Source: Littorina saxatilis (taxonomy: Eukaryota; Mollusca; Gastropoda; Littorinimorpha; Littorinidae). From it: DNA of 64,000 bases. The stretch spans positions 38,174,959 through 38,238,958 of the forward strand of contig NC_090246.1 in NCBI RefSeq assembly GCF_037325665.1. The letters run 5' to 3'. A program made the translations under genes and the position numbers. The notes below the pieces were generated by a model. It saw only the letters and a program-made list of their open reading frames with translations. It ran no database searches and had not been told where the DNA came from. Shown here one piece after another: positions 23,001-33,299 of this stretch (within the stretch, counting starts at the first letter, position 1; each line of letters begins with the position of its first letter).

Positions 23001-26000
23001 CACCAACATGTGAGTAACAGATTGGTTCAGTGTTCAATCGTTTATGTTCCTGCTGTACGACACACAGCTGGTCATCAAGGTGGCTGGGGACTACCCGGCC
23101 TATGCTGCTCAGCTTTACTACCCTGTCAACATGCGAGTTACAGATTGGTTCAGTTGTTCAATAGTTTATGTTCCTGCTGTACGAAATGCAGTGAATTATG
23201 AAGGTGGCTGGGAACTATACCCTTGCGAAACTGCTCAGCCTTACTACTTCGTCAATATGTGAGTTACACATAGGATCAGTTATTCAATAGTCTATGCAGA
23301 CCTGTTTACCAGTACGATTTGGGCGTATTTTGTACGCCAAATTATTATCGGTACGACAATACGCGACACACGCACAAAATACGACTAAGAAAAAGTCTAG
23401 AATACGTTTTCCGGTGTTGGTGTGCTGATTACGGGATGGTACAACTGATACCGGTTTTGGTCTAAGGGAGATAACTCTGACAGCGAGTCTTCAGCTGTGG
23501 AAACCTCGTTCAGTTGTTGGCACGTGCGATCGTCTGGACAATCATGGCAAAATGAAGCGGAAAAATTTGCCAGTTTCGGATGACTGTACCAAGTCTAAAC
23601 AGCAGAAGCAGCAGATTTTCTTGGAGAACTATAAGAAAGAGCCAGGAATTGTGGAGTCTACTGTGGGAAAAAGTCATGCACACTGCAATTATTGTAAATC
23701 AGATTTCTCCGTTGCCCATGCTGGGAAATATGACATCGAACGACACTGCAGTTCCAAAACTGCCAAGGAATTCAATCAATCAATCAATAGGACGCTTATA
23801 TCGCGCATATTCCGTGGGTACAGTTCTAGGCGCTCTGCAATGATGCCGTGTGAGATGAAATTTTATACGGCCAGTAGATTGCAGCCATTTCGGCGCATAT
23901 TTACCTTTCACGGCCTATTATTCCAAGTCACACGGGTATAGGTAGACAATTATTAACTGTGCCTAAGCAATTTTGCCAGGAAAGACCCTTTTGTCAATCG
24001 TGGGATCTTTAACGTGCACACCCCAATGTAGTGTACACGGGGGATGTTCGGACACCGAAGAGAGTCTGCACACAAAGTTGACTCTGAGAAAATAAATTTC
24101 CGCCGAACGTGGGTTTGAACTCACGCTGACTCACGCTGACAGCGGCCAACTGAATACAAATCCAGCGCGCTACCAACTGAGCTATGTCCCCGAATTATGA
24201 AGTTCATTCCCGCAAAGCAAATCCTGCCAGAAGAAAAGGCTGTAGTCCGTGCTGAAGCAATGTTTTCTGAGATGATTGTAAAAATGAACTTGCCACTGTC
24301 AACCGCAGATGTTATTTCACGAACTTCATCTTTTCATTATCAATCTGTTTGGAAGACACTGGTTATTATGCTACAAACTGACAGGTAAATAAAATTGTTT
24401 TATCCCTGTTGTATTGGAAGGAGTTAAATTCTGAAGGTGTTCACAAGACATGCTATTCTTACACAAACACGTTTGCACCCACGCGTACATTTTCCCTAGC
24501 CCATATGGCTTTGCTTGCAAAGTACACCAACTTTTTGAAAAATACACTCAACTTTTTGGGAAAGTACTTTTGGCTCAGGTTTAGGCTAAACAGGTCTGTG
24601 TATGTCATCAAGGTTGCAGAGAACTACCCCTCCTGCACTGCTTAGCCTTACGACCCCACCAACATGCCAGTTACAGATTGCTTCAGTTGTTCAATAGTTT
24701 AATAGTGAATGTTCCTGCTTTATGGCAAGCAGCAAGTCATCAAGGTGGCAGAGATCTACCCCTAGTATGCTGCTCAGCCGTACCACCCTGTCAACATGAC
24801 GGCCTGGTTAGATGCTAAACAAATCACCTGTGGAAGGTAACTCTGTCACATGACAAACTCCGAACAGCAGGTCGCTTCACTTCTTCGATAATGAAAGTCA
24901 TACATCTCCCTGCATAAATCAATGCATGCATGGGCATAACCACTTGCTATGCAACCACTAGGGGAATAATCAGACAAAAAGCATGAAATCAGGCCCACTA
25001 AGTACATTTACTGCTAGCACACATATATTATGTACAAGTTAAAGCATCCCCTTTTATTGGCTCTGTCGATGCCCGTTTTTAACCGCTTGCTTCCCTTTAT
25101 ATAATAAACTGGCCATAGAGCATCGTCGTCCCGAACTAAATCTTCCAAGTCTCATAATCCATGGAAATTCTGGGTAGGGAAATCCTTTCATGCAATGACG
25201 TCAGCACCTTTCGGCGATTGGTCAATGCATTTCGGAGGCAGACTACAACATAAATGTCGGTCACACTTGAAATTAACGCTGCTTGAGATTGCTTTCCAAA
25301 CTTGGATGAAATGAACAGGAGCATGAGGTCAGTTATCAACTTATTTTTCCTGGAACAGTGAGATCGAAAGAACGTACAATACACAATTACGAACGGAGAA
25401 ACCCATAGACTGACGAGTTGACACATGCTCTAGAACTCGCGTGTAATGCATGTTTGAAGTTCAACTGTCTATTTTCACCCCGGAGAACAGTGTGCCGGGT
25501 TGGCTGATTGGTAGAGCGCTCGCCCTCTGACCCGGCGGTCACGGTCAAGTGCAAGAATTTGTGTAAAAAAAAATTCAATTTTTTTTCTGAGATCCTTATT
25601 CTTGCATTTTATTCCTTTTATTTCATTCCAAAGGTTTTGAGTCATGTATTGAAAATCGAATTTAGCACGCAAGTGCTTTTGAACAGTTGTCCCACCATCC
25701 TGTATTCTATTTTTAGTTCGGGATAACCCCCGTCTATTTGTAGAAAAGGTCAAAGGGCATATGTATCACAGCGCGTCGACTGAAGGTAATGGTGGTTGGG
25801 GGCTTGTGAGATCATGTGCTTGTGCTGCAAGTGAAAGACTATTCAAGCAAAAGATTGATGATGAAAGCATGCAAGCAAGCAAGCTGCCAACCTATCGTGA
25901 AGTAAATTAAGTGAAACAGACCAAGATTAGTAAGAAACACAGAAACGCAACAGGTGGTTGAAATAAAAAAAGTTAAATAAAAAAAGTTATAGTGTGACAC

Positions 26001-26330
26001 TAGTTTGATGACAGAGCTGGAAGCATAAGAGGATAGGAGGTAACTGAGCCATGAGATGTGTGCACTACTTTTCTGATTTTGTTCTTCCTGTGTGTGTCCT
26101 TACCGACCCACGCTGTCTTCCGTGTGTAGTCAAAGACTCAGTCTGGGGAAGATTAACTTAATCCTTGTTTATGCATCAGTAACCTGAATTTAATAACAAG
26201 AATCCCTGACCTTCATGAATTGATTTTGCCCGTTGTGTTTCATAGGAGCATTGGCATCTACCTGGACACCGTGAACATCTTCATCCGCATCGCCATGATC
26301 CTGTCCGGAGGGGGTGGACGCCGAAAGTAA
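17072..26330 (+). CDS. GHITM: Growth-hormone-inducible transmembrane protein (TMBIM5)
   Basis: Seven coding exons: 17072-17285, 17873-17984, 18598-18739, 20618-20815+1 (ends 20816), 21652-21750, 22472-22643, 26246-26330. All introns are GT-AG with matching phases, giving 340 residues, close to vertebrate GHITM. Residues 1-70 are Arg/Ser/Thr-rich and poor in acidic residues, as expected of a mitochondrial presequence. Six or more hydrophobic segments of the BAX-inhibitor-1 (TMBIM) fold follow, with landmarks F-Y-G-L-G-L-S, M-W-S-P-E-V-R-Q-R-I, L-Y-D-T-Q-R-I-I-K and I-Y-L-D-T-V-N-I-F-I-R. The tail is G-G-G-G-R-R-K. Known for the family: inner-membrane protein affecting cristae shape, cytochrome c retention and Ca2+/H+ exchange. 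The start is the first of two adjacent Met codons, 6 bases after a splice acceptor (17065), so an upstream non-coding exon is likely. The last intron holds repeated partial copies of exon 6. Confidence 0.95.
19113..19640 (+). mobile_element. Full-length tRNA-derived SINE, ATTG-tailed
   Basis: The head GGGTGGCCGAGTGGTAACGC carries an A-box-like sequence and GCGAGTTCGACCCTGGG a B-box-like sequence, as in serine/leucine-type tRNAs. A body follows (TTAAAGATCCCACG, GTCTTTCCTGGCAAAATTG, CACGGCATAAATAAATCC), ending in (ATTG)n near 19617-19640. Lies in GHITM intron 3. A partly duplicated AAATCCCTGCGC segment sits before the tail. Confidence 0.85.
22683..23262 (+). repeat. Tandem partial copies of GHITM exon 6 plus its donor
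   Basis: Six copies follow exon 6 directly. Each has the 3' end of exon 6 (GGCTGAGAACTACCCCTCC, then a shortened CC-TTAC-A/G-ACATCACC-AACAT or the full version), the 5' splice site AACATGTGAGT, and about 40 bp of intron (ATTGGTTCAGTTGTTCAATA). The first four are about 91-bp units lacking the GCTGCTCAG part. The fifth and sixth (from about 23040 and 23165) are longer and include more upstream exon sequence. Copy 5 still reads in frame as Y-D-T-Q-L-V-I-K-V-A-G-D-Y-P-A-Y-A-A-Q. Confidence 0.9.
23288..24390 (+). pseudogene. hAT-like transposase fragment with BED-type zinc finger
   Basis: A CAGACCTGTTTACCAGTACG start at 23297 resembles a hAT terminal repeat. A frame opens at 23552 with K-R-K-N-L-P-V-S-D-D, then a finger C-N-Y-C-K-S-D-F-S-V-A-H and a spaced H-C (residues about 46-70), typical of BED/hAT-type transposases and ZNF862-like genes. 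It continues after the SINE insertion (23771-24187) with A-V-V-R-A-E-A-M-F-S and N-L-P-L-S-T-A-D-V, the usual next motif of this family. The remaining transposase is absent, so it is a truncated copy. GAATT occurs on both sides of the SINE (about 23768 and 24193), a plausible target duplication. Confidence 0.7.
23771..24187 (-). mobile_element. Chimeric SINE inside the hAT fragment
   Basis: Read on the minus strand it starts with GGGGACATAGCTCAGTTGGT (tRNA-like A box) and GTGAGTTCAAACCCACG (B box). It then switches at about 24030 into the body and tail of the ATTG-tailed family (TTAAAGATCCCACGATTGAC) and ends in (ATTG)n at 23774-23790. The head is that of the GAA-tailed SINE at 44727; the tail is that of the SINE at 19113. 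Confidence 0.8.
24600..24805 (+). repeat. Two further GHITM exon 6 copies
   Basis: Continuation of the array at 22683-23262 beyond the transposon insertion. The copies (from about 24600 and 24713) contain GTCATCAAGGTGGCAGAG-type sequence and CTGCTCAGCC; their donor positions have decayed (AACATGCCAGT, AACATGACGG). They carry in-frame stops and look older than the 91-bp block. Confidence 0.85.
25495..25560 (+). mobile_element. Truncated tRNA-like SINE head
   Basis: GGGTTGGCTGATTGGTAGAGCGC followed by TCTGACCCGGCGGTCACGG resembles the 5' half of a tRNA gene with an A box, but no clear B box or acceptor stem closes it and an A/T-rich run follows. It is read as a SINE fragment in the last GHITM intron, not a tRNA gene. 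Confidence 0.45.
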
Positions 26331-27160
26331 ACTGTCTCAAAAACTGTTTGCTTTGCTGTTGTGATGTTTTTGCTGTTTATTTTGTGCACGTCTTCTGATC
26401 TTGTTGTGTATGATTATGAATGTACGGATAAGATGTGTGAGAAAAGACCAGATGAAGTGGTTTTGTGTGTGTGTGGATGTACGCATGTGCCTAAGTAAGA
26501 TTTCTCCCAGGAAAGAATTTGAATTGCGTATACAGTACAACATAATATCCACTTTATTTTTTGCCAAGTACTTGTGATTTTATTTGTAATGCTTCATTTA
26601 ACAATTAAGGAACTTTCTTGTTAAGCTTTTGATGCCTTGTATGCTTCTTTTTCAGTTTGCAGTCTGTCTTATAATATTTGCCATTGCAGATTTTCTAACA
26701 TTTTGTGTATGAGATACAGACAACTGCAAATATGTACCAAATTTAACTGGAATTATTTATATTCTTACAAGAGATAAAATGCTGAGTTACGAAACTGTTA
26801 GTATCTAACCTCTTTATCAATCTATTTTGCCTTTTGTAAATTGTGAAAATGAGCTTTTCTTTGCTCATAACAGTTTCATAGAGTAGGCAAACCAGTTTTG
26901 GTTCACAGATTTTGTTTAAAATAAAGCACAGTTCTATGTTTATTTAGTATTAGTCTGTACAACGTATAACAACGTTACTAATCCTGTAGATTTTTTTCTG
27001 GGTCCTCCTCCCCCCCCTCCCCCCAACACACACACATGCTTTTGTTGTTGTTATTTGCTTGAAGTATAGATGTAACAGAGCAGTCGTTTTCTGAGAAGTT
27101 ATTGTAACATCTGCTTTGTAATAGACATTTTCAAGTAATAAATTTGTCAGGAATTTTAAG
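26331..27160 (+). other. GHITM: GHITM 3' UTR with candidate poly(A) signals
   Basis: AT-rich sequence after the stop codon, with AATAAA hexamers at 26920-26925 and 27137-27142. Either could end the transcript; the second gives a 3' UTR of about 0.8 kb. Confidence 0.5.
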
Positions 27161-28920
27161 AGTGCCTGATATTAATGCAAGCTTTTCAGAGCAGGGGGAA
27201 GCAACTAGCTCGCTGCTATATAACTTGCTTTAACCTGCTATAATGAAAAACAACTAACTCTGATGTTACACCCATGCATCTTACAAGCAGGCGCATTTCT
27301 GGCTTGAAAAACTGATATCCCAGGTTTGTTGTTGTTATTAAAGCCATTAGAATCCTGCTCAGTTGTTAATGTTCTACATATAAGACCTAGTAACCGGATA
27401 TCAAAACTTAGTCTAGCTTGAATTATCTTTGTTGGAAAAGTAGTTTATGCATGACTGTTCAGGTGTAAAATTCCAGTTGGCTTTAATTAAGTCTTCTTAC
27501 TGCTCACTGCTGTACAAAATGTATGCTTGGCAATTTGTGAAATATTTTATTTTTGATCACTCGTTTTCTGTAACTGATTTCTAAGTAAATACAACTATCA
27601 GACACAAACAGTGTTGTGAAGGCATATGATATATACTTTGCACAGTCACAGATTTGTAGTGGTACAGGAAAACAGTGTAGCAAGAGTCTAGGTCTATGTG
27701 TGTTTATGAGACAGGTGTACACAGTTTGTCCATAGAAAGAAAACAAATCTGTAGTTAAAACGGCATACTTTTTCTTTTATGATTTGTGTATACCTGTCAG
27801 ACTGTGTTTGTAAATGTAAATGTCTTGCCATGAAGCCTTTTTTTCTTCTGTTTGACATCCCCAAGAACAGATTAAGGACAAGGAAATATCATCATTTTGT
27901 AGAACTTTGCAGCAGTTGTTTTCAATGGGGTTGTCAAAGGGGTTTAATTGTCACACATCCAGAAATAACATAGAGCGTGAGATCATTATTTGTTGCTGGT
28001 TTTTTTATTTGCAGGAAAGACTAGCAAGTTTAAAGAAGCTTTGGATGTGTTACAGGGAATAGTCAAGGTGCCCACATAAGACCAGGGAGCTACATGTATT
28101 TGTAGTTTGGCTTTAACACTGAGAGGTTTATTACAGATCTGCAAGAGAGATGACTGTGTTAACACAAATTCAGAAATGATGGGACATCAAGTTTTTGAGA
28201 CACTCAGGGTTAAGTTCATTGCTGCAGGGATCTCCAACAGTGAAAGAGCTGAGGTTACTACTAAATGTTGTTGAAATGTGCACTTTGAGGCATTTTTAAA
28301 AATAGTAAAAAGATATTTGTATAAAAACACACTTTTGACAATTGTGAAAACTTTATTCAGGCACTCTTCATACTCTTTTTTCTCTGTGAGCAATTTTGGA
28401 CCTGAAAACTGCATGATTTTGTTTACTGAAGTAGTGTCCCCTTTAAAACATATAGCTGCACAAATTATATTAAAAGGTACATAATTATTATTTGATCTGC
28501 ATGTCAGGATTTTGTTTTGTGCATTTGCAAGTAGACCAAGCTTGATTGCAGTGTAAATATACTTGTAGAAAAAAGAACAGAGAGGAAATACAAACTTTGA
28601 GATGTTGAAAGTGAACAATGCCTGGTTGTTCGTGATTGTGTGTGTGTGTGTGTGTGAGTATGTATGTGCCTGTGCTTTGGTTTGGAATTGTCTGAACGTG
28701 ACTTTATTTCTATACTTGAATCAAAGAAATGTTTGCGTACAAAAAACCCTGCAGCATAACCTGTTACAGCTCTGATCGAGTCGTCTAACTGCAGTTCCAC
28801 TGATACCGGTTGAGTTGTAGCCATGGCAGTTCTCTGTCTGCTTCTTTATTCTGGGCTCTGCAGTCAGTTACATCATGACATTATGGAGGCCGTATCATGG
28901 CTGCTTGGAAAGAAAGAAAG
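27161..28920. other. Intergenic; no gene seen
   Basis: AT-rich sequence with short chance frames on both strands and a small TG run at 28638-28655. No supported exon. Confidence 0.5.
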
Positions 28921-29776
28921 AACAAGTTGCGTAAGGCGAAATTACTGCATTTAGTCAAGCTGTCGAACTCACAGAATAAAACTGAACGCACTGCATTTTT
29001 TCACCAAGACCGCATACTCGTAGTTTCGTCAGTCCACCGCTCGTGGCAAAGGCAGTGAAATCGACAAGCCAGAATAGTGCGGTAATGGTCGCGCTGAGCG
29101 GGATAGCACGCTTTTCTGTACCTCTCTTCGTTTTAACTCTCTGAGCGTGTTTTTAATCCGAACATATCATATCTATATGTTTTTTGAATGAGAAACCGAC
29201 GAGGAATAAGATGAAATTGTTTTTAAATCGATTTCGGAAATTTTATTTTAATATTTTTTATATTTTTAATTTTCAGAGCTTGTTTTTAATCTGAATATAA
29301 CATATTTATATGTTTTTGGAATCAGAAAATGATCAAGAATAAGATGAACCTAATTTTGGATCGTTTTATAAAAAAATAGTTTTAAATACAATTTTCAGAT
29401 TTTTAATGACCAAAGTCATTAATTAATTTTTAAGCCTCCAACCTGAAATGCAATACCAAAGTCTGGCCTTCGTCGAAGATTGCTTGGCCAAAATTCCAAT
29501 CAATTTTATTTAAAAATAAGGGTGTGACAGTGCCGCCTCAACTTTTACAAAAAGCCGGATATGACGTCATCAAAGACATTAATCCAAAAAATGAAAAAAA
29601 CGTCTGGGGATATCATACCCAGGAACTCTCATGTAAAATTTCAAAAAGATCGGTCCAGTAGTTTACTCTGAATCGCTCTACACACACACACACACAGACA
29701 CACATTCACCACGACCCTCGTCTCGATTCCCCCTCAATGTTAAAACATTTAGTCAAAACTTGACTAAATGTAAAAA
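28921..29776 (+). mobile_element. Hairpin-ended ~870-bp repeat, copy A
   Basis: Starts AACAAGTTGCGTAAGGCGAA and ends with the hairpin TTTAGTCAAAACTTGACTAAA followed by TGTAAAAA. The interior holds CTCTCTTCGTTTTAACT, GCGTGTTTTTAATC repeats, GTGACAGTGCCGCCTCAACT, GATATGACGTCATCAAA and CGCTCTACACACA-(CA)n-CCACGACCCTCG. No reading frame of note, so a non-autonomous element of unassigned class. Six more copies or fragments lie in this window. Confidence 0.85.
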
Positions 29777-30991
29777 CAAAGATAACCGCACGCAGACACA
29801 GAAAGACACACACACACACGCACGTATTAATTGGTATATCTTAATACTGGCGCTTTTATTGCACAACCATCATCTACTCTTCTCTCATCCTGAACTCAGG
29901 TAAAATGAGTTACTTCCCTTCGGGTCTCATTTATCCCGGCGATACGACATAGACCGATGATGATCAGAATGCAAGAGAGCACCAGCCAGGCATAGTCGAC
30001 TCTTTGTCCCTATCGCAGCGATAGCATCTGATGCGTTGAAAAAATGTTAACTGGTACCGTTTATATACGCTGGCCTACATCAACACTTCACCCAAATCGA
30101 TCTTTTCTCGCAACAAACCTCATGCACGAAAGACAAACCAGATTTAATGACATCAACTAACATCATCGTAATCTGTTCGACCGGCGCAGTCCAGAAAAAT
30201 GCGTGATATCTCGTCACACACACGATCGACGAGCAACTCCGCAGAATCGGATCAGAAAATAATGCTGAACATGTTGCGATTTTATCGTGCCCTTAGTGCT
30301 ATCGAGCAGCTGTCAGTTCCGATTGTTGGAAACAGGCCTCACGATTCGCTGTGCTCGCGCATCATTTTCTCCGTGTGTACGTGCAGTGGTCACGTTGTAT
30401 GGGCACGTGCAGACAGGACAATCGATGTGTCCTATATTTCCGTAAACAAGTGTTTTTTTCTGTATTATTTTTTCTTTTGAAAGTGATGTTTCAGTGAGGG
30501 CTTTTTCATGGGTTAAGCTTTCAATGTTTGCTTTTACACGTTTGTGATTTTTTTTAACGATGTTTGTCATGTTTTAACTGGGTAGCTCAGTTTCTTCAGA
30601 TAAAGCACTAAAATTATTGCCCCCACCCCCTTGTTCTATTTCTACTGCTCAGTTTATCACATGAGTCAGGTTTTGGCACTGATTTTGAAAAAAAAGGCAA
30701 ATTATGTTTATGATATTCCAGCCCTCTTTGTTTCATGTGTCAGCGCGTTTCGACAATTTTAAGATTTGAACTGAGAAAACTCCACAATCGTAACGCCGAG
30801 CCCCGCTTTTCTCCCTGGTACACTGTTTGATTAACACATCCAACAACCTTTCTTATCTAAGACTGCTATACTTATTCCTGCAAGGATTGAACCAACCAGA
30901 CTTTCAGGAATGCTTTCAGTTTTGCTGTCTGACGTTGAAGAGGAAAAGAGCTGATTCCAAGCCCAAACCGCCAAATTGTGACAACAGTAAA
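29777..30991. other. Intergenic; no gene seen
   Basis: No supported exon. CA-rich at 29790-29825; otherwise unique-looking. Confidence 0.5.
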
Positions 30992-32017
30992 TTAAAGGCA
31001 CAGTAAGCCTCCCGTAAACCATCACAGATACTGTCAGGCTTTTACACACAGTACAAACACCCTTCCATTTGAACGCTCACCAAACGGGAACATCCTAGGT
31101 GCCCTACGTAAAGAGCGAGCAATTTTCAAAGAATTTATTTTTGCGTGGTTTATCTTACCCTTGAGCCATCGTGAACCCGTGTGATCCAGTTTCCCTTTTT
31201 CACAATGCAGTCGTCAGTTTGTAATTTGAATGGGGCTCGCTGTGAGCTTATCTGCAATAGCACGTTATGTACCTCTGACTTTTCACGAAAAAAACGAATG
31301 CGATTCATAAGAACTCTAGCGATGGCTTTTGACTGCCTATAAACCGTCGTCTGCTACGAAAATCACGACCTTGCGTGACCCTGCTTTCAGGCTTTTCAAA
31401 CTTTCAAAACTTCAAATTGTACTGATCTTGTCTTGATGAAAAAAGAATTCTTTTATGATTTAAGAATGTTTGTGTAACAAGCTGAGAATTTATTATTTAG
31501 ATTTTAAAAGTTAGGTCTAGCGCCAAAACGCACCACGGTCCGAATCATTCTGATAATCATCGCTCCACGGCTATCGCCAGTTGAAGGGAAGTAACTCATT
31601 TTTGACCTGAGTTCAGGATGGGTCCGATTGAGATGGAGACAATCCGAAAAATTATTTCTTTGAAAATTGCTCGCTCTTTACGTAGGGCACCTAGGATGTT
31701 CCCGTTCGGTGAGTGTTCAAATGGAAGCGTGTTTGTACTGTGTGTAAAAGCCTGACAGTATCTGTGATGGTTTACGGGAGGCTTACTGTCCGGGCGTGAT
31801 TTCCGGTATCATAACAGCCGTCCAGCACCAAAACGAGGCGCCATTGTTGTAGCAGCCCAAGTCCACGAAAATAAATTCTTTGAAAATTTCTCACGCTCGA
31901 CAGAAAGCAGCCAGGATGTTCCCGTTCGGTGAGCGTTCAAATGGAAGTAAGCTTGTACTGTTTGTAGACGCTCGGGGAGCTCTGTGATGGTTTACGGGAG
32001 GCTTACTGTGCCTTTAA
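30992..32017. mobile_element. TTAA-family TIR element with two right ends
   Basis: Left end TTAAAGGCACAGTAAGCC at 30992. An inverted match, GGTTTACGGGAGGCTTACTG, occurs at about 31768-31790 and again at 31988-32008, the latter followed by GCCTTTAA. The terminal repeats extend about 140 bp inward (to GAAAATTGCTCGCTC). The copy thus has a complete unit plus an extra right end, probably a nested or tandemly extended insertion. TTAA ends suggest a piggyBac- or Kolobok-type mobiliser. No transposase frame. Confidence 0.75.
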
Positions 32018-33225
32018 TAACTTATATATCGAAGTTTGTATCTAAGTCTGGAGCTTCGATCGGCCCGTGAGCCTTAGTACTCTGTCTTGCTCGCCCGGCT
32101 TCTGTGATTGAAACAAGCAACTGTTTAAGAAGATAATCATTTTACGGTGTCAGCGAGACTCGGTGAACGTTCATGATTTTGTATTCATCATGAACACAGA
32201 AGTTCGATTGATTCAGCTATTGAACGGTAATTATAGCCTTAGTTTGAGTGTGAATGTTGACATGCCCAACGCGTCTTACTCTTAGAGTAGGCTATCTTTG
32301 AACTCACGACATGATGCTCGCTGAAAGCTGCCATCAATTAATCAAGAGGTTAGGCCAGAAACAGCACCGGATAATTACATTAATTTGTCAGAACATCAAT
32401 TGGCTCCTTTCAACCATTCTGATCAGTCATCGCTCAACGGCTATCGCCAGTTATCTTTCTGACCGGACGCTACAGTCCTACGCGAATCTATCAAAACAAA
32501 AATACAGAGTTATCTCCCATATGTTTTTTGCGAGCACTGATCAAAATTTGAGATCAGTGTTCGCGAGACGAAAATGATTGCAGATTGGCCGACTTCGACA
32601 GTTATCTCCGTTATGTTCTTCACAGTTATGATAAAGACATCGTTCTAAGGTCAAAACAAAGGTCGAAATTTTGGGACTGCTGCCGGAAGGAGACCGTAAT
32701 ATATGGTTTCATCACTGTCAACTGGTTACAGAAAAAATCGTCTGCTCCAGTGAGCGCCGAAACCAAACGGTTGATTATCACGTGACACTTTTGCCATATT
32801 TAGAGTTGTTTGCACAGTAAATACAGCCGCGAAAAATAGCTCGCTTGAAACTGTCTTACATATCAATTCCTGTGTAATTAAAAAAATTATACAAAACACC
32901 ATGAAAAATCATTATCGACGATCGCGAATCTGCATGCTTATATCAATGATACATTACAAAAAGCTCTAAATATGTAAAAAAAAATAAAAAAAAAATCGGT
33001 TTCCTTGGAATTGCCAGACAAGGAAACTCAAGGCATCCTGTCAGGGAGAGAATGAGCCGAACTCATTTTGACCTGAGGTCAGGATGCCTTTCAACATGCT
33101 TGGGTCAGTCTTTTTCACTCGTTACATACACGTCGGAAGTTGACCGAACCCCCAAGATGATCGGCTACTTTGAATTTTGACATGTCAGCAGTTTAGCAAA
33201 AATCTGCAGGTGCTCTTCTCTCCCT
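32018..33225. other. No gene seen
   Basis: AT-rich; frames at 32311-32785 lack recognisable domains and share short pieces (CGGCTATCGCCAGTT) with the TTAA-family element. A 30-bp poly-C tract lies at about 33226-33252. Confidence 0.45.
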
Positions 33226-33299
33226 CCCCCCCCCCCCCCCCCCCCCCCCCCATAAAAGGCTTGCTCATCACTAGACAGTTTGGAACTGCATTTAGTGCA

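Noticed and set aside
28187-28618. 143-codon minus-strand frame downstream of GHITM
   Set aside because: AT-rich and of low complexity; no motif, no start context and no homology that I recognise.
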